From Actinomadura atramentaria DSM 43919 (GTDB lineage: Bacteria; Actinomycetota; Actinomycetes; Streptosporangiales; Streptosporangiaceae): DNA of 64,000 bases. Under the pieces are notes generated by a model. That model had not been told where the DNA came from. It worked only from the letters and a program-made list of their open reading frames with translations, and did not search any database. Shown here piece by piece: positions 15,399-23,606 of this stretch (its first letter is position 1; each line of letters opens with the position of its first letter). A program made the translations under genes and the position numbers. Location of the stretch: positions 594,478 through 658,477 of the forward strand of contig NZ_KB907209.1 of the NCBI RefSeq assembly GCF_000381885.1. Reading direction: 5' to 3'.

Positions 15399-17048
15399 CT
15401 ACCGGCGCCAGGTCTCGGTGACGTTGATGACGCCGGTGGTGGTCTTCTGGGCGCGCTTCCCGCCGGGCAGCGTGCCGTTGTCCCAGTTCCGCACGGCCGG
15501 CTTGGCGGCGACGAGGTAGACCGCCTGGTTCAGCCAGATGTAGGGGACCTTCTCGGCGAACACCTTCGCGACCTGCTGGTAGGCGGCGACGCGGTCGGCG
15601 TCCTTGACGCTGGTGCGGCCCGCCACGAGCGCCTTCTGGAGGTCGGCGTCCTTGAACCGGGTGAAGTTCAGCGACGGCTTGCCGATCGGCGCGGCCGTCA
15701 GCTCCGACCACCAGGTGTAGTTCAGGTCGGGGTCGCCGGCCGCGAACTGCGTCCAGTGGACGACGTCGTACTTGCCGAGCAGCGCGTTCAGCACGGCCTG
15801 GCCCTGCGCGAGCTGCTCGATCTTGCATTCGATCCCGGCGTTCTTCCACATCGCCTGGACCATCTGGGCGCGCGCGACGGCCGTCTGGTCGTTGAGCGCG
15901 GTGAGCGTGATGACGGGCAGCTTGCCCTTCTCCCGCTCGTACTCGGCGACGAGCTGCTTGGCCCGGCTGAGGTTGAACTTGGGGAAGCCCGTCTCGGAGT
16001 GGTACGGGGAACCGGGGCCGAACGGGCCGTCGGACGCGGGGTTCACCACGTCGATGACCTTGCGCAGCCGGTCCCGGTCGGTGGCGTACGCGAGGGCCTG
16101 CCGGACGCGCAGGTCGTCGAACGGCGCCTTGGCCGTGTTGATCATCAGCGTGTCCATGTTGCGCTCGGTGGCGCCCTTCTCGTCCGTCGCCGACGCGACG
16201 GACGAGTCGTCCTTGAGCTGCTGGATCACCTTCGGGCCGACGCAGTGGACGAGGTCGACGTCGCCGGCCTTCAGCGCGTTCGCGCGGGACTGGTCGTCGG
16301 CGATCGGCTTGAACACCACCTGGTCGAGGTAGGGCAGGCCGTCCCGCCAGTACTTCTCGTTGCGGACCACGACGAGCTTGTCGTTGGGCGTCCAGCTCTG
16401 GAACTTGAACGGGCCGGTGCCGATCGGCTTGTCGGCCAGGCCGTTCTTGTCCTTGAGCATCGCCGGGGCCAGGACGACGCCGCAGTACTCGCTCAGGTAG
16501 TACGGGAACGCGGGCCACGGGGTGTGCGCGGTGACGACGACCTCGTCGCCCTTGGCCTTGACGTCCTTGACGTTCAGCAGCGCGGGGCCGTTGCTCTCGG
16601 ACTTCCAGTTCGCGGTGAGGCTCGCGGCGATGGCGGCGGCGTCGCAGGGCGTCCCGTCGTGGAACGCGACACCGGCGCGGGCCTTGATCCTGAACTCGGT
16701 CGCCTCGTCGTTGACGGTGATCGACTCGGCGAGGTTGGGCGCCCACTTGCCGTCCGCGTCGATGCGGGTCAGCGTGTCGAAGATCGTGTTGCCGTAGATG
16801 AGCCCGACGGTGTCCCAGTTGGAGACGAGCGGGTTGAACCCCTTCTGCTCGGCGAGGACGCCGACGGTCAGGGTGCCGCCGCGCTTCGGGGTCTCCGTCG
16901 AGACGCCCGGCTCACCGTCCGCGGCGGTGCCGTCCGACGACGAGCACGCGGCCAGCAGGCCGTTGCCGCCACCGGCGAGCATGACGATCCCCAGGGCGGA
17001 GCCGGTTCCGCGGGCCAGGAAGCCGCGGCGGCTGAGTTCATCGTGCAT
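15399..17048 (-). CDS. Peptide ABC importer substrate-binding lipoprotein
   Basis: A 549-residue family-5 solute-binding protein (DppA/OppA type). The N-terminus has a twin-arginine motif (SRRGFL, residues 6-11) and a lipobox LAAC with Cys35, so it is probably Tat-exported and lipid-anchored. The mature part has the SBP_bac_5 pattern: PKRGGTLTVGV, FDTLTRIDADGKWAPNLAES, and FHDGTPCDAAAIAASL. The ATG at 17048 was chosen because the Tat signal starts there; the frame runs upstream to 17141 across the promoter. First gene of the importer operon, with a TTGACA/TACTGT promoter 77-104 bp upstream. Substrate class (peptide, opine or other) cannot be told. Confidence 0.94.
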   Translation of the reverse strand: MHDELSRRGFLARGTGSALGIVMLAGGGNGLLAACSSSDGTAADGEPGVSTETPKRGGTLTVGVLAEQKGFNPLVSNWDTVGLIYGNTIFDTLTRIDADGKWAPNLAESITVNDEATEFRIKARAGVAFHDGTPCDAAAIAASLTANWKSESNGPALLNVKDVKAKGDEVVVTAHTPWPAFPYYLSEYCGVVLAPAMLKDKNGLADKPIGTGPFKFQSWTPNDKLVVVRNEKYWRDGLPYLDQVVFKPIADDQSRANALKAGDVDLVHCVGPKVIQQLKDDSSVASATDEKGATERNMDTLMINTAKAPFDDLRVRQALAYATDRDRLRKVIDVVNPASDGPFGPGSPYHSETGFPKFNLSRAKQLVAEYEREKGKLPVITLTALNDQTAVARAQMVQAMWKNAGIECKIEQLAQGQAVLNALLGKYDVVHWTQFAAGDPDLNYTWWSELTAAPIGKPSLNFTRFKDADLQKALVAGRTSVKDADRVAAYQQVAKVFAEKVPYIWLNQAVYLVAAKPAVRNWDNGTLPGGKRAQKTTTGVINVTETWRR

Positions 17049-17124
17049 GGTGCTGTTCGCCTCTCGAAAGGCCAGGTGAGCTGGCCGAACCTGCGCTTGC
17101 TGCAACAGATTGCGAAGTGGTGTA

Positions 17125-17152
17125 ACAGTAACAGAAGTCACTCAAGTGTCAA
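17125..17152 (-). promoter_or_regulatory. Promoter of the peptide ABC importer operon
   Basis: On the minus strand TTGACA (17152-17147) and TACTGT (17130-17125) are separated by 16 nt, a good housekeeping-sigma promoter. The transcript would start near 17118, about 70 nt before the ATG at 17048. Two direct GTAACA repeats overlap the -10 region and could be an operator. Confidence 0.6.
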
Positions 17153-17255
17153 TACAGATGTTTCCTGAATGTTTCAGTACTGCTCGTGCGGGGCGACGCC
17201 TCCGCGCACCGCCCGGCCGCCCGCCGGGGGTGCTGCGGCCGCGCCGGTTCCGCGG

Positions 17256-18749
17256 TTACTTGAGGGCTTCTCGCAGTTCCCGCTTGAGGACCTTGTGGCT
17301 GGGGCCCATCGGGAGTTCGTCGAGGATCCTGATGATCCTCGGGTACGTGTGGCGGGCCAGGCGCTCGCGGGCGTAGGCGCGGATCTCGTCCTCGGTGGCC
17401 GTGGCGCCGGGGTGGAGGGTCACGGCGGCGCAGACCTCCTCGCCGGACACCGGGTCGGGGAGGCCGACGACCGCCGCCTGGGCCACGGCGGGATGGCGGG
17501 TGAGGACTTCCTCGACCTCGCGGGGGTAGACGTTGAAGCCGCCCCGGATGATGAGGTCCTTCTTGCGGTCGACGACGGTGATGAAGCCGTCGGGGTCCTT
17601 CGTGCCGATGTCGCCGGTGCGCAGCCAGCCGTCCACCAGGGCGGCGGCGGTGGCGGCCGGGTCGTCGAGGTAGCCCGCGAAGACGTTGTGGCCGCGCATC
17701 ACGATCTCGCCGGGGGCGCCGGGCGGGAGGAGGACGACGCGGTCCTCGGCGTCCGGGTCGGCTATTTCGACCTCGACGCCCCACTGGGGGTGGCCCACGG
17801 TGCCGGGTCTGGTGCCGAAGCGGGTCTGGTTGGCGGTGCCCGCGCCCGTCGTCTCGGACAGGCCGTAGCCTTCGAGGATCTGGGTTCCGAACGTCTCCTC
17901 GAAGCGTTCCAGGACGGCCACCGGAAGGGACGCGCCGCCGGAGACGCAGACGCGCAGGGGAGGACGCGCCGGGGTCGCGCCGGCGGCCTCCAGCAGGCGG
18001 ACGTACATGGTCGGGACGCCCGCGAAGACCGTGGCCTTCTCGGCGGCCATCAGGTCCAGGCACGCGGCGGCGTCGAAGCGGGGCTGCAGGACGAGCGTCG
18101 CGCCCGCGCGGAAGGCCGTGTTCATCGTGACCGTCTGCCCGAACAGGTGGAACAGCGGCAGGCAGCCGAGGACCGTGTCGTCGGGGGACAGGCCGTCGCC
18201 GTCGAAGGCGTTGACGGTCGCGTTCATCACCAGGTTGAGGTGGGTGAGCAGGACGCCCTTGGGGCGGCCGGTGGTGCCGCTGGTGAAGAAGACGACGGCG
18301 GTGTCGGACGCGTCGCGGGCGACGGCCTCGGCGAGTTCCGGGCCGTCCTCGGTCAGGTCGGCCACGGCCAGCGCGGGGACGCCCGCGACGTCGGCCGCCT
18401 CGGCCGCCAGGTCCCGGTACGTCCCGTGGTACAGCAGCGCGGCGGCGGACGCGCTCGCCACCGTCCGCGCCGCCTCGGGGGCGGTGAGCAGCGTCGGGAC
18501 CGGCACGACGGTGGCCCCGGCGGCGAGGACGCCGTAGTAGCCGGTCACGAACTCGACGGCGTTGGGCGCGACGAGCGCGACGCGGTCGCCCGGCCCGACG
18601 CCGCGCGCGGCCAGCGCGCCGCCGACGCGGCGGGCGAGCCGCCACACCTCGGCGTAGTCGAGGCGGCGGTCGCCCTCCACCAGGGCGGTCGCGGCGGGGG
18701 AGCGGCGGGCGGCGGTCGCCAGGACGGTGGCGAGGGAGAGCGCGGTCAT
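17256..18749 (-). CDS. Acyl-CoA ligase (AMP-binding enzyme)
   Basis: A 497-residue ANL-superfamily enzyme, probably a fatty or hydroxy-acid CoA ligase. The P-loop-like FFTSGTTGRPKG is at about 154-165, A5 is EGYGLSETTGA, the A7 Asp is in WLRTGDIG, and the catalytic C-terminal lysine is in GPSHKVLKREL near residue 487. VDRKKDLIIRGGFNVYP is the hinge (A8). The gene is last in an operon after an APH-type kinase and an SDR. The ATG at 18749 follows GGAGGC. Substrate chain length is not evident; the operon context suggests a hydroxylated acid (see the kinase). Confidence 0.92.
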   Translation of the reverse strand: MTALSLATVLATAARRSPAATALVEGDRRLDYAEVWRLARRVGGALAARGVGPGDRVALVAPNAVEFVTGYYGVLAAGATVVPVPTLLTAPEAARTVASASAAALLYHGTYRDLAAEAADVAGVPALAVADLTEDGPELAEAVARDASDTAVVFFTSGTTGRPKGVLLTHLNLVMNATVNAFDGDGLSPDDTVLGCLPLFHLFGQTVTMNTAFRAGATLVLQPRFDAAACLDLMAAEKATVFAGVPTMYVRLLEAAGATPARPPLRVCVSGGASLPVAVLERFEETFGTQILEGYGLSETTGAGTANQTRFGTRPGTVGHPQWGVEVEIADPDAEDRVVLLPPGAPGEIVMRGHNVFAGYLDDPAATAAALVDGWLRTGDIGTKDPDGFITVVDRKKDLIIRGGFNVYPREVEEVLTRHPAVAQAAVVGLPDPVSGEEVCAAVTLHPGATATEDEIRAYARERLARHTYPRIIRILDELPMGPSHKVLKRELREALK

Positions 18750-18777
18750 GGTGCCTCCGGGGGGTGGGAACGTTCCA

Positions 18778-19791
18778 TCAGGTGAGGGCGGCCAGTCCCG
18801 CGTCGAGCAGTCCGGGCACGGCCGCGCCGATCTCGTCGAACCCGTCGCCGACCGTCCGGCCCATCGCGTGGCGGCGGTGGATGCCCTCGGAGATCGCCGC
18901 GAGCTTGAAGTGGGCGAGGCCGAGGTAGAAGCCGGGCGCGGCGACGTCCCGGCCGGACGCGGCGGCGTACCGCTCGAACAGCTCGTCGCCGGAGGGGAAG
19001 CCGGGCGCGGCGGCGACGGGCGGCCGGCCGGGCGCGGCGGGCCGTTCCCCGTAGACGCGCAGCAGCGCCAGGTCGGTGAGCGGGTCGCCGAGCGTGGCCA
19101 TCTCCCAGTCCAGGACGGCCGCGACGCGGTCGTCGCCGTCGACGAGGAGGTTGTCCAGGCGGTAGTCGCCGTGGACGACCGCGGCGTCGGACCGGGCGGG
19201 CACCGCCGCGGCGAGCCGGGCGTACAGGGCGTCGGCGGCGGGCAGCTCGCGGGTCTTGGACGCCTCCCACTGCCGCCGCCACCGCTCCACCTGGCGGCGC
19301 ACGTAGCCGTCGGGGCGGCCGAGGCCGGCCAGGCCGACGGCCGCGGGGTCGACGGCGTGCAGCGCGGCGAGCGCCGCGACCATCCGGTCGGCGAGCGCGC
19401 GGACGCGGTCCGGGCCTAGCGGGGCGAGGTCGTCGGCGCCCGCGTAGGACGCGCCGTCGACCAGCTCCATGACGGTGAACGGCGCGCCGATCACGTCGGG
19501 GTCCGCGCACAGCAGGTGGGTGCGCGGGACGGGGACGCCGGTCCCCGCGAGCGCGGACATCACCCGGTGCTCGCGGCCCATGTCGTGGGCGGTGCTGAGC
19601 ACGTGGCCGAGCGGCGGGCGGCGCACCACGACGGTGCTGGCCCCGTCGGTGACGGCGTAGGTGAGGTTGGACCGGCCGCCGGGCAGCCGCCGCGCGGTGA
19701 GCGGGCCGGTGAGCAGGCCGGGCGCGGCGGCGTCGAGGTGGGCGGCGAGCGCGGCCAGCGGCAGGCCGGGCGGGTCGGCGGGGGCGGTCAC
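18778..19791 (-). CDS. APH-family kinase (ACAD10/LvaA-like phosphotransferase)
   Basis: A 337-residue phosphotransferase with the aminoglycoside-phosphotransferase fold. RLPGGRSNLTYAV is the glycine-rich loop, VVVRRPP contains the ATP-binding Lys position as Arg, catalytic motif is VVHGDYRLDNLLV, and the metal Asp is in DWEMATLGDPL. The two latter motifs are the ones of the kinase domain of ACAD10/ACAD11 and bacterial LvaA, which phosphorylate 4-hydroxyacyl-CoA. So a role in hydroxyacyl-CoA breakdown is more likely than drug resistance. The GTG at 19791 overlaps the SDR stop; the ligase gene follows after 28 bp. Confidence 0.88.
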   Translation of the reverse strand: MTAPADPPGLPLAALAAHLDAAAPGLLTGPLTARRLPGGRSNLTYAVTDGASTVVVRRPPLGHVLSTAHDMGREHRVMSALAGTGVPVPRTHLLCADPDVIGAPFTVMELVDGASYAGADDLAPLGPDRVRALADRMVAALAALHAVDPAAVGLAGLGRPDGYVRRQVERWRRQWEASKTRELPAADALYARLAAAVPARSDAAVVHGDYRLDNLLVDGDDRVAAVLDWEMATLGDPLTDLALLRVYGERPAAPGRPPVAAAPGFPSGDELFERYAAASGRDVAAPGFYLGLAHFKLAAISEGIHRRHAMGRTVGDGFDEIGAAVPGLLDAGLAALT

Positions 19792-20549
19792 GCCTTCGGC
19801 CCGCCCGCCACGTACAGGACCTGCCCGGACACGAACCCGGCCTCCTCGCGCGCGAAGAACGACACGGCGGCGGCGATGTCCTCGGGACGGCCGGTGCGGG
19901 CGACGGGGATCTGCGCGGCGGCGGCGCGCTTGAACTCCTCGAAGTCCATCCCGACGCGGGCGGCGGTCGCGGCGGTCATCTCGGTCTCGATGAAGCCGGG
20001 CGCGATCGCGTTGACGGTGACGCCGAACTTGCCGAGTTCCAGGGCGAGGGTCTTGGTGAAGCCCTGGAGCCCGGCCTTGGCGGCGGCGTAGTTCGCCTGG
20101 CCGCGGTTGCCGAGCGCGGACGTGGACGACAGGTTCACGATCCGCCCCCACCCGGCCTTGGTCATGTACGCCTGGGCGGCGCGCGCCATCAGGAACGAGC
20201 CGCGCAGGTGGACGCCCATCACGGCGTCCCAGTCGTCCGCCGACATCCGGAACAGCAGGTTGTCGCGGATGATCCCGGCGTTGTTGACGAGCACCGCGGG
20301 CGCGCCCAGCTCGTCGGCGACGCGGCGGACGGCGGCCTCGGCGGCGGCCTCGTCGGACACGTCGGCGCCGACGGCCAGCGCCCGGCCGCCGGCCGCCTCG
20401 ACGCGGTCGGCGACGCGCCGCGCGGCGGACTCCTCCAGGTCGAGGACGGCGACGGCGAACCCGTCGGCGGCGAGGCGTTCGGCGACGGCGGCCCCGATGC
20501 CGCGGGCGGCGCCGGTGACGATGGCGGTGCGCCGCGTCGGTTCGGTCAT
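19788..20549 (-). CDS. SDR oxidoreductase (3-oxoacyl-ACP reductase-like)
   Basis: A 253-residue classical short-chain dehydrogenase. The cofactor motif is TGAARGIG near residues 14-21, NNAG is present, and the catalytic set is Asn in MGVHLRGS, Ser in SSTSALGN, and NYAAAK (Tyr and Lys). Asp in VLDLEES after strand 2 favours NAD over NADP. FabG-like sequence, but the operon with an acyl kinase and ligase suggests a beta-oxidation-type hydroxyacyl dehydrogenase. The ATG at 20549 has AAGGAG upstream; the open frame extends to 20627 through the operator and is not used. Confidence 0.9.
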   Translation of the reverse strand: MTEPTRRTAIVTGAARGIGAAVAERLAADGFAVAVLDLEESAARRVADRVEAAGGRALAVGADVSDEAAAEAAVRRVADELGAPAVLVNNAGIIRDNLLFRMSADDWDAVMGVHLRGSFLMARAAQAYMTKAGWGRIVNLSSTSALGNRGQANYAAAKAGLQGFTKTLALELGKFGVTVNAIAPGFIETEMTAATAARVGMDFEEFKRAAAAQIPVARTGRPEDIAAAVSFFAREEAGFVSGQVLYVAGGPKA

Positions 20550-20563
20550 CTCCAGCTCCTTGG

Positions 20564-20588
20564 TTACTAAGCGCTTGTTCAGTAGTAA
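20564..20588. promoter_or_regulatory. Candidate TetR operator between SDR operon and tetR
   Basis: TTACTA (20564-20569) and TAGTAA (20583-20588) form inverted ends of a 25-bp element whose left centre is the palindrome AAGCGCTT (20569-20576). TACTAAGCGCTTG-type sites are common for TetR regulators of acyl-CoA metabolism genes in actinobacteria. It sits 15 bp upstream of the SDR start codon, in the divergent region shared with tetR. Confidence 0.5.
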
Positions 20589-20668
20589 GCGGCTGCTACT
20601 CTGGCCCGCCGGGCGGCGCACCGTCAAGGGCCGCCCGCACCGACCAGCCCCGGCACCGGGAGGCCACC

Positions 20669-21265
20669 GTGACCACCGAGGAACCCGCCCGGTCGGCGTC
20701 GCAGCGGCGCATCATCGAGGCGGCGACGCTGGCCTTCGCCGAACGCGGGTACCACGGCACCACCACCCGCGACATCGCGAACCGGGCCGGGATGAGCCCC
20801 GCCGCGATCTACGTCCACCACCGGTCGAAGGAAGACCTGCTCTTCGAGATCTCCCTGGCGGGCCACGACGCGACGCTCGCGCTGGTCCGGGCGGCGGCGG
20901 CCGAGGGCGTCACCCCCACCGAGCGGCTGTCGGCGGTCGCCCGCGCCTACTTCCGGTGGCACGCCGAGGACCACACGCGCGCCCGGATCGTCAACTACGA
21001 GCTGCACGCGCTCGCCCCCGACCACCTGGCGGCGATCGCCGAGCGGCGGCGCGGCACCCAGCGGGTGTTCCGCTCGATCGTCGAGGCGGGCCTCGCGACC
21101 GGCGAGTTCCGCACCGACCGGGTCGACATGACGGTGCTGGCGATCGTGTCGCTCGGCATCGACATCGGCCGCTGGTACAGCGACCGTGGCCGGTGGACGC
21201 CCGAGGACGTCGCCGCGCACTTCCGGGACCTGGCGCTGCGGCTCGTCGGCGCGGAACCCGCCTGA
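20669..21265 (+). CDS. TetR family regulator of the acyl-CoA ligase operon
   Basis: A 198-residue TetR repressor. Its HTH is in the first 60 residues (RRIIEAATLAFAERGYHGTT, DIANRAGMSPAAIYVHHRSK). The ligand domain (TetR_C_41-like, with RIVNYELHALAPDHLAAIAE) matches TetR proteins found with fatty-acid degradation genes in actinomycetes. The GTG start has GGGAGG about 10 nt upstream. It is divergent from the SDR-kinase-ligase operon with a palindromic site between, so it likely senses an acyl-CoA intermediate of that pathway. Confidence 0.92.
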   Translation: MTTEEPARSASQRRIIEAATLAFAERGYHGTTTRDIANRAGMSPAAIYVHHRSKEDLLFEISLAGHDATLALVRAAAAEGVTPTERLSAVARAYFRWHAEDHTRARIVNYELHALAPDHLAAIAERRRGTQRVFRSIVEAGLATGEFRTDRVDMTVLAIVSLGIDIGRWYSDRGRWTPEDVAAHFRDLALRLVGAEPA

Positions 21266-21300
21266 CGCGGGAGCGGGCGGGGGCACGCGGGGGCACCGGA

Positions 21301-22839
21301 TCACGCGGTCGCCAGCGCCTCCCGGGCGGCCTCGCCCGCGCGTTCGCGGTCGGCGGGGACGAGCCCGATCCGCGTCCGCCGGTCCAGCAGGTCGCCGGCG
21401 TCCAGCGCGCCCTCGTGCCGGACGGCGAACAGCAGCTCGGCGCGCGTCGTGGTCAGGCCCGGGGCGATCGGTTCGAGGAGCCGCGGGTCCCCGCCCGCCG
21501 CCGCGACGACCGCGGGCGCCTCGGTGCCGTACCGGCGGACGAGCCGCGCCGGGGCGGGCACCGCGCCGAGCGCCGCCCGGCCCGCCGCGCCGACCAGCGG
21601 CAGCCGCCGCGTCCGGCACGGCCCGGCCGTCGCGCCGCGCGCGGCCAGCGCGGCGTCCACGGCGTCCTCGGCCATCCGCCGGTAGGTGGTGAGCTTGCCG
21701 CCGACGACGGTGACCAGGCCGTCCGGCGCGGTCAGCACCGCGTGCCGCCGCGACACGTCGGAGGTGCGGCCGTTCCCGGCGTCCAGCAGCGGGCGCAGCC
21801 CGGAGAAGGCGCCGAGGACGTCGGCGCGCGTCAGCGGGGCGCGCAGCGCGGCGGAGATCGTGGCCAGCAGGAAGTCGACCTCGTCCTCGGTGGCCTCCGG
21901 CACGTCGGGGATCTCGCCCTTGACCTCCTCGTCGGTGAGGCCGAGGTACACGCGGTCGCCGGGCGCGGGCAGCGCGAACACGAACCGGTGCGGCTCGCCG
22001 GGCACCGGGACGGTCAGCGCCGCGTCCATCCCGCCGAACGCGGCGCGCGGCAGCACCAGGTGCGTGCCGCGGCTCGGCCGCAGCGTGATGCCGGGCGCCA
22101 GCGACCCCGCCCACACGCCGGCGGCGTTGACGACCATCCGGGCCGGCAGCTCGAACCGCTCCCCGGTGGTCTCGTCGCGCAGCACCGCGCCGGTCCCGGT
22201 CGCCTCGACGGCCGCGCAGCGGGTGAGGACGCGGGCGCCGAGCCCGGCGGCGGTGCGGGCGAGCGCGACGACCAGGCGGGCGTCGTCGATGAGCTGCCCG
22301 TCCCAGAACACCAGGCCGCCGCGCAGCCCGTCCTCGCGGACGCGGGGCACCAGGCGGCGCAGCTCGGCGCGCGTCACCCGGCGCGAGCGCGGCAGGGTGT
22401 GCCGGGACGTGCCCGCGGCGGCGCGCAGCGCGTCCCCGGCCAGGTGCCCGGCGCGGATCAGCGCGGCGGCGCGCGGGTCCAGGGAGTTCAGCAGCGGGAA
22501 GACGTTGGGCAGCGCGCGGATGAGGTGCGGCGCGGTGCGCTCGATCAGGACGCCGCGTTCGACGGCGCTCTCGTGGGCGACGCCGACATGGCCCGTCCCG
22601 AGGTAGCGCAGGCCGCCGTGGGCGAGCTTGGACGACCAGCGGCTGGTGCCGAACGCCAGGTCGTGCTTGTCGACCAGGACGACAGACAGGCCGCGGGCGG
22701 CGGCGTCCAGCGCGACCCCGGCGCCGGTCGCCCCGCCGCCGATGACGAGCAGGTCGGGGCGGGCGCCGGCGGCGAGGGCGTCCAGGTCGCGCGCGCGGCG
22801 CGCGGCGTTGAGGGAACGGGAGGGCTCGGTTGTGTTCAC
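21301..22839 (-). CDS. glpD: Glycerol-3-phosphate dehydrogenase (FAD, respiratory)
   Basis: A 512-residue flavoenzyme oxidising glycerol 3-phosphate to dihydroxyacetone phosphate at the membrane. The FAD motif is LVIGGGATGAG near residue 31, followed by the family signature AFGTSRWSSKLAHGGLRYL. GGKLTTYRRMAEDAVDAA is the conserved C-terminal flavin-domain end, and a DAO_C domain follows. The GTG at 22839 has AGGAAG 6 nt upstream; the much longer upstream frame is antisense shadow. The neighbours (TetR, AGPS-like flavoprotein, DAG kinase) match the order I recall around glpD1 in Mycobacterium tuberculosis, so it may supply DHAP for lipid synthesis rather than glycerol catabolism. Confidence 0.93.
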   Translation of the reverse strand: MNTTEPSRSLNAARRARDLDALAAGARPDLLVIGGGATGAGVALDAAARGLSVVLVDKHDLAFGTSRWSSKLAHGGLRYLGTGHVGVAHESAVERGVLIERTAPHLIRALPNVFPLLNSLDPRAAALIRAGHLAGDALRAAAGTSRHTLPRSRRVTRAELRRLVPRVREDGLRGGLVFWDGQLIDDARLVVALARTAAGLGARVLTRCAAVEATGTGAVLRDETTGERFELPARMVVNAAGVWAGSLAPGITLRPSRGTHLVLPRAAFGGMDAALTVPVPGEPHRFVFALPAPGDRVYLGLTDEEVKGEIPDVPEATEDEVDFLLATISAALRAPLTRADVLGAFSGLRPLLDAGNGRTSDVSRRHAVLTAPDGLVTVVGGKLTTYRRMAEDAVDAALAARGATAGPCRTRRLPLVGAAGRAALGAVPAPARLVRRYGTEAPAVVAAAGGDPRLLEPIAPGLTTTRAELLFAVRHEGALDAGDLLDRRTRIGLVPADRERAGEAAREALATA

Positions 22840-22904
22840 AAGCGGCTTCCTGTGGGTGGGCGCCCCGCCGTGCGGTGCCGTGCGGGAGCGGCGGGAGCTG
22901 CGGA

Positions 22905-23552
22905 TCAGGGCGCGAGGTAGCGGTCGATGAGCCGGCGCAGTTCGGCGTCGAGCGCGTCGAACTCGGGTCCGGTCCCGGTGGCGGCGCCGACGACGGCGGG
23001 CGCGCTGACGGTGAAGGACCAGCCGGCGAGCAGAACGGTGCGGGCCTGGAGCGCCGGGTCGCCGGGGCGGACGGAGCCGTCGTCGGCGCCCTGGCGGATG
23101 GCGTCCTCGACGCGGGCGAGGAGGTAGGCGACGCTGGTGCCGAGCCGGCTGATCTGGTAGGGCAGCAGGAACTCGGGCTCGGTCTCGATGATCTTGCGTT
23201 GGACGGGGTGCGCGCGGATCTCGCGGGTGATGTGGACGGCCGCGTTGGCGACGCGCTCGCGGGCGTGCGCGCCGCCGAGGGCGTACCCGGCGTCGGCGAT
23301 GGCGGCCCACTCGCGGGTGATGAGCGCGCCGATGACGCTCTGCACGCTGTCCCAGCGCCGGTACAGCGTCGCGCGCGACACCTGGGCCCGTTTGGCGATG
23401 TCGGCCATCGTGGACCGGCTCATCCCGTGTTCCAGCAGCGAGTCCCTCGCGGCGTCGAGGATGCGGTCCTCCGGGATCGCATTGTGGGCCTCGGCGGGAC
23501 GGGCCCGGATGCGGTCCAGTTCCGACTTGCCATTGAAACGTTCTGGGCTCAT
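22905..23552 (-). CDS. TetR family regulator of the glycerolipid locus
   Basis: A 215-residue TetR protein with a longer polar N-terminus (NGKSELDRIRARPAEAHNAI) and HTH at about 30-75 (RILDAARDSLLEHGMSRSTM, then AKRAQVSRATLYRRWDSVQS). The rest is helical ligand-binding domain. It is divergent from the four-gene operon 23607-29484 and 65 bp upstream of glpD on the same strand, so it can control both. A -10 element lies 7 nt before the ATG, so the mRNA is probably leaderless. Its genome position corresponds to the TetR gene between glpD1 and the flavoprotein gene in mycobacteria. Confidence 0.9.
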   Translation of the reverse strand: MSPERFNGKSELDRIRARPAEAHNAIPEDRILDAARDSLLEHGMSRSTMADIAKRAQVSRATLYRRWDSVQSVIGALITREWAAIADAGYALGGAHARERVANAAVHITREIRAHPVQRKIIETEPEFLLPYQISRLGTSVAYLLARVEDAIRQGADDGSVRPGDPALQARTVLLAGWSFTVSAPAVVGAATGTGPEFDALDAELRRLIDRYLAP

Positions 23553-23559
23553 GTGTTTA

Positions 23560-23565
23560 ATCGTA
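23560..23565 (-). promoter_or_regulatory. -10 element of a leaderless tetR transcript
   Basis: TACGAT on the minus strand lies exactly 7 nt before the ATG at 23552, the geometry of actinobacterial leaderless transcripts. TCTACA 17 nt further upstream could be a weak -35. No Shine-Dalgarno sequence is seen. Confidence 0.55.
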
Positions 23566-23606
23566 GCAGCGCCACCCCGACATGTAGAGAGCATTGAGAG
23601 CTTCCG

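Noticed and set aside
20107..22920. 937-residue plus-strand frame spanning SDR, tetR and glpD
   Set aside because: Runs antisense to SDR and glpD and out of frame over tetR; low-complexity Arg/Ala/Pro content and no ribosome-binding site.
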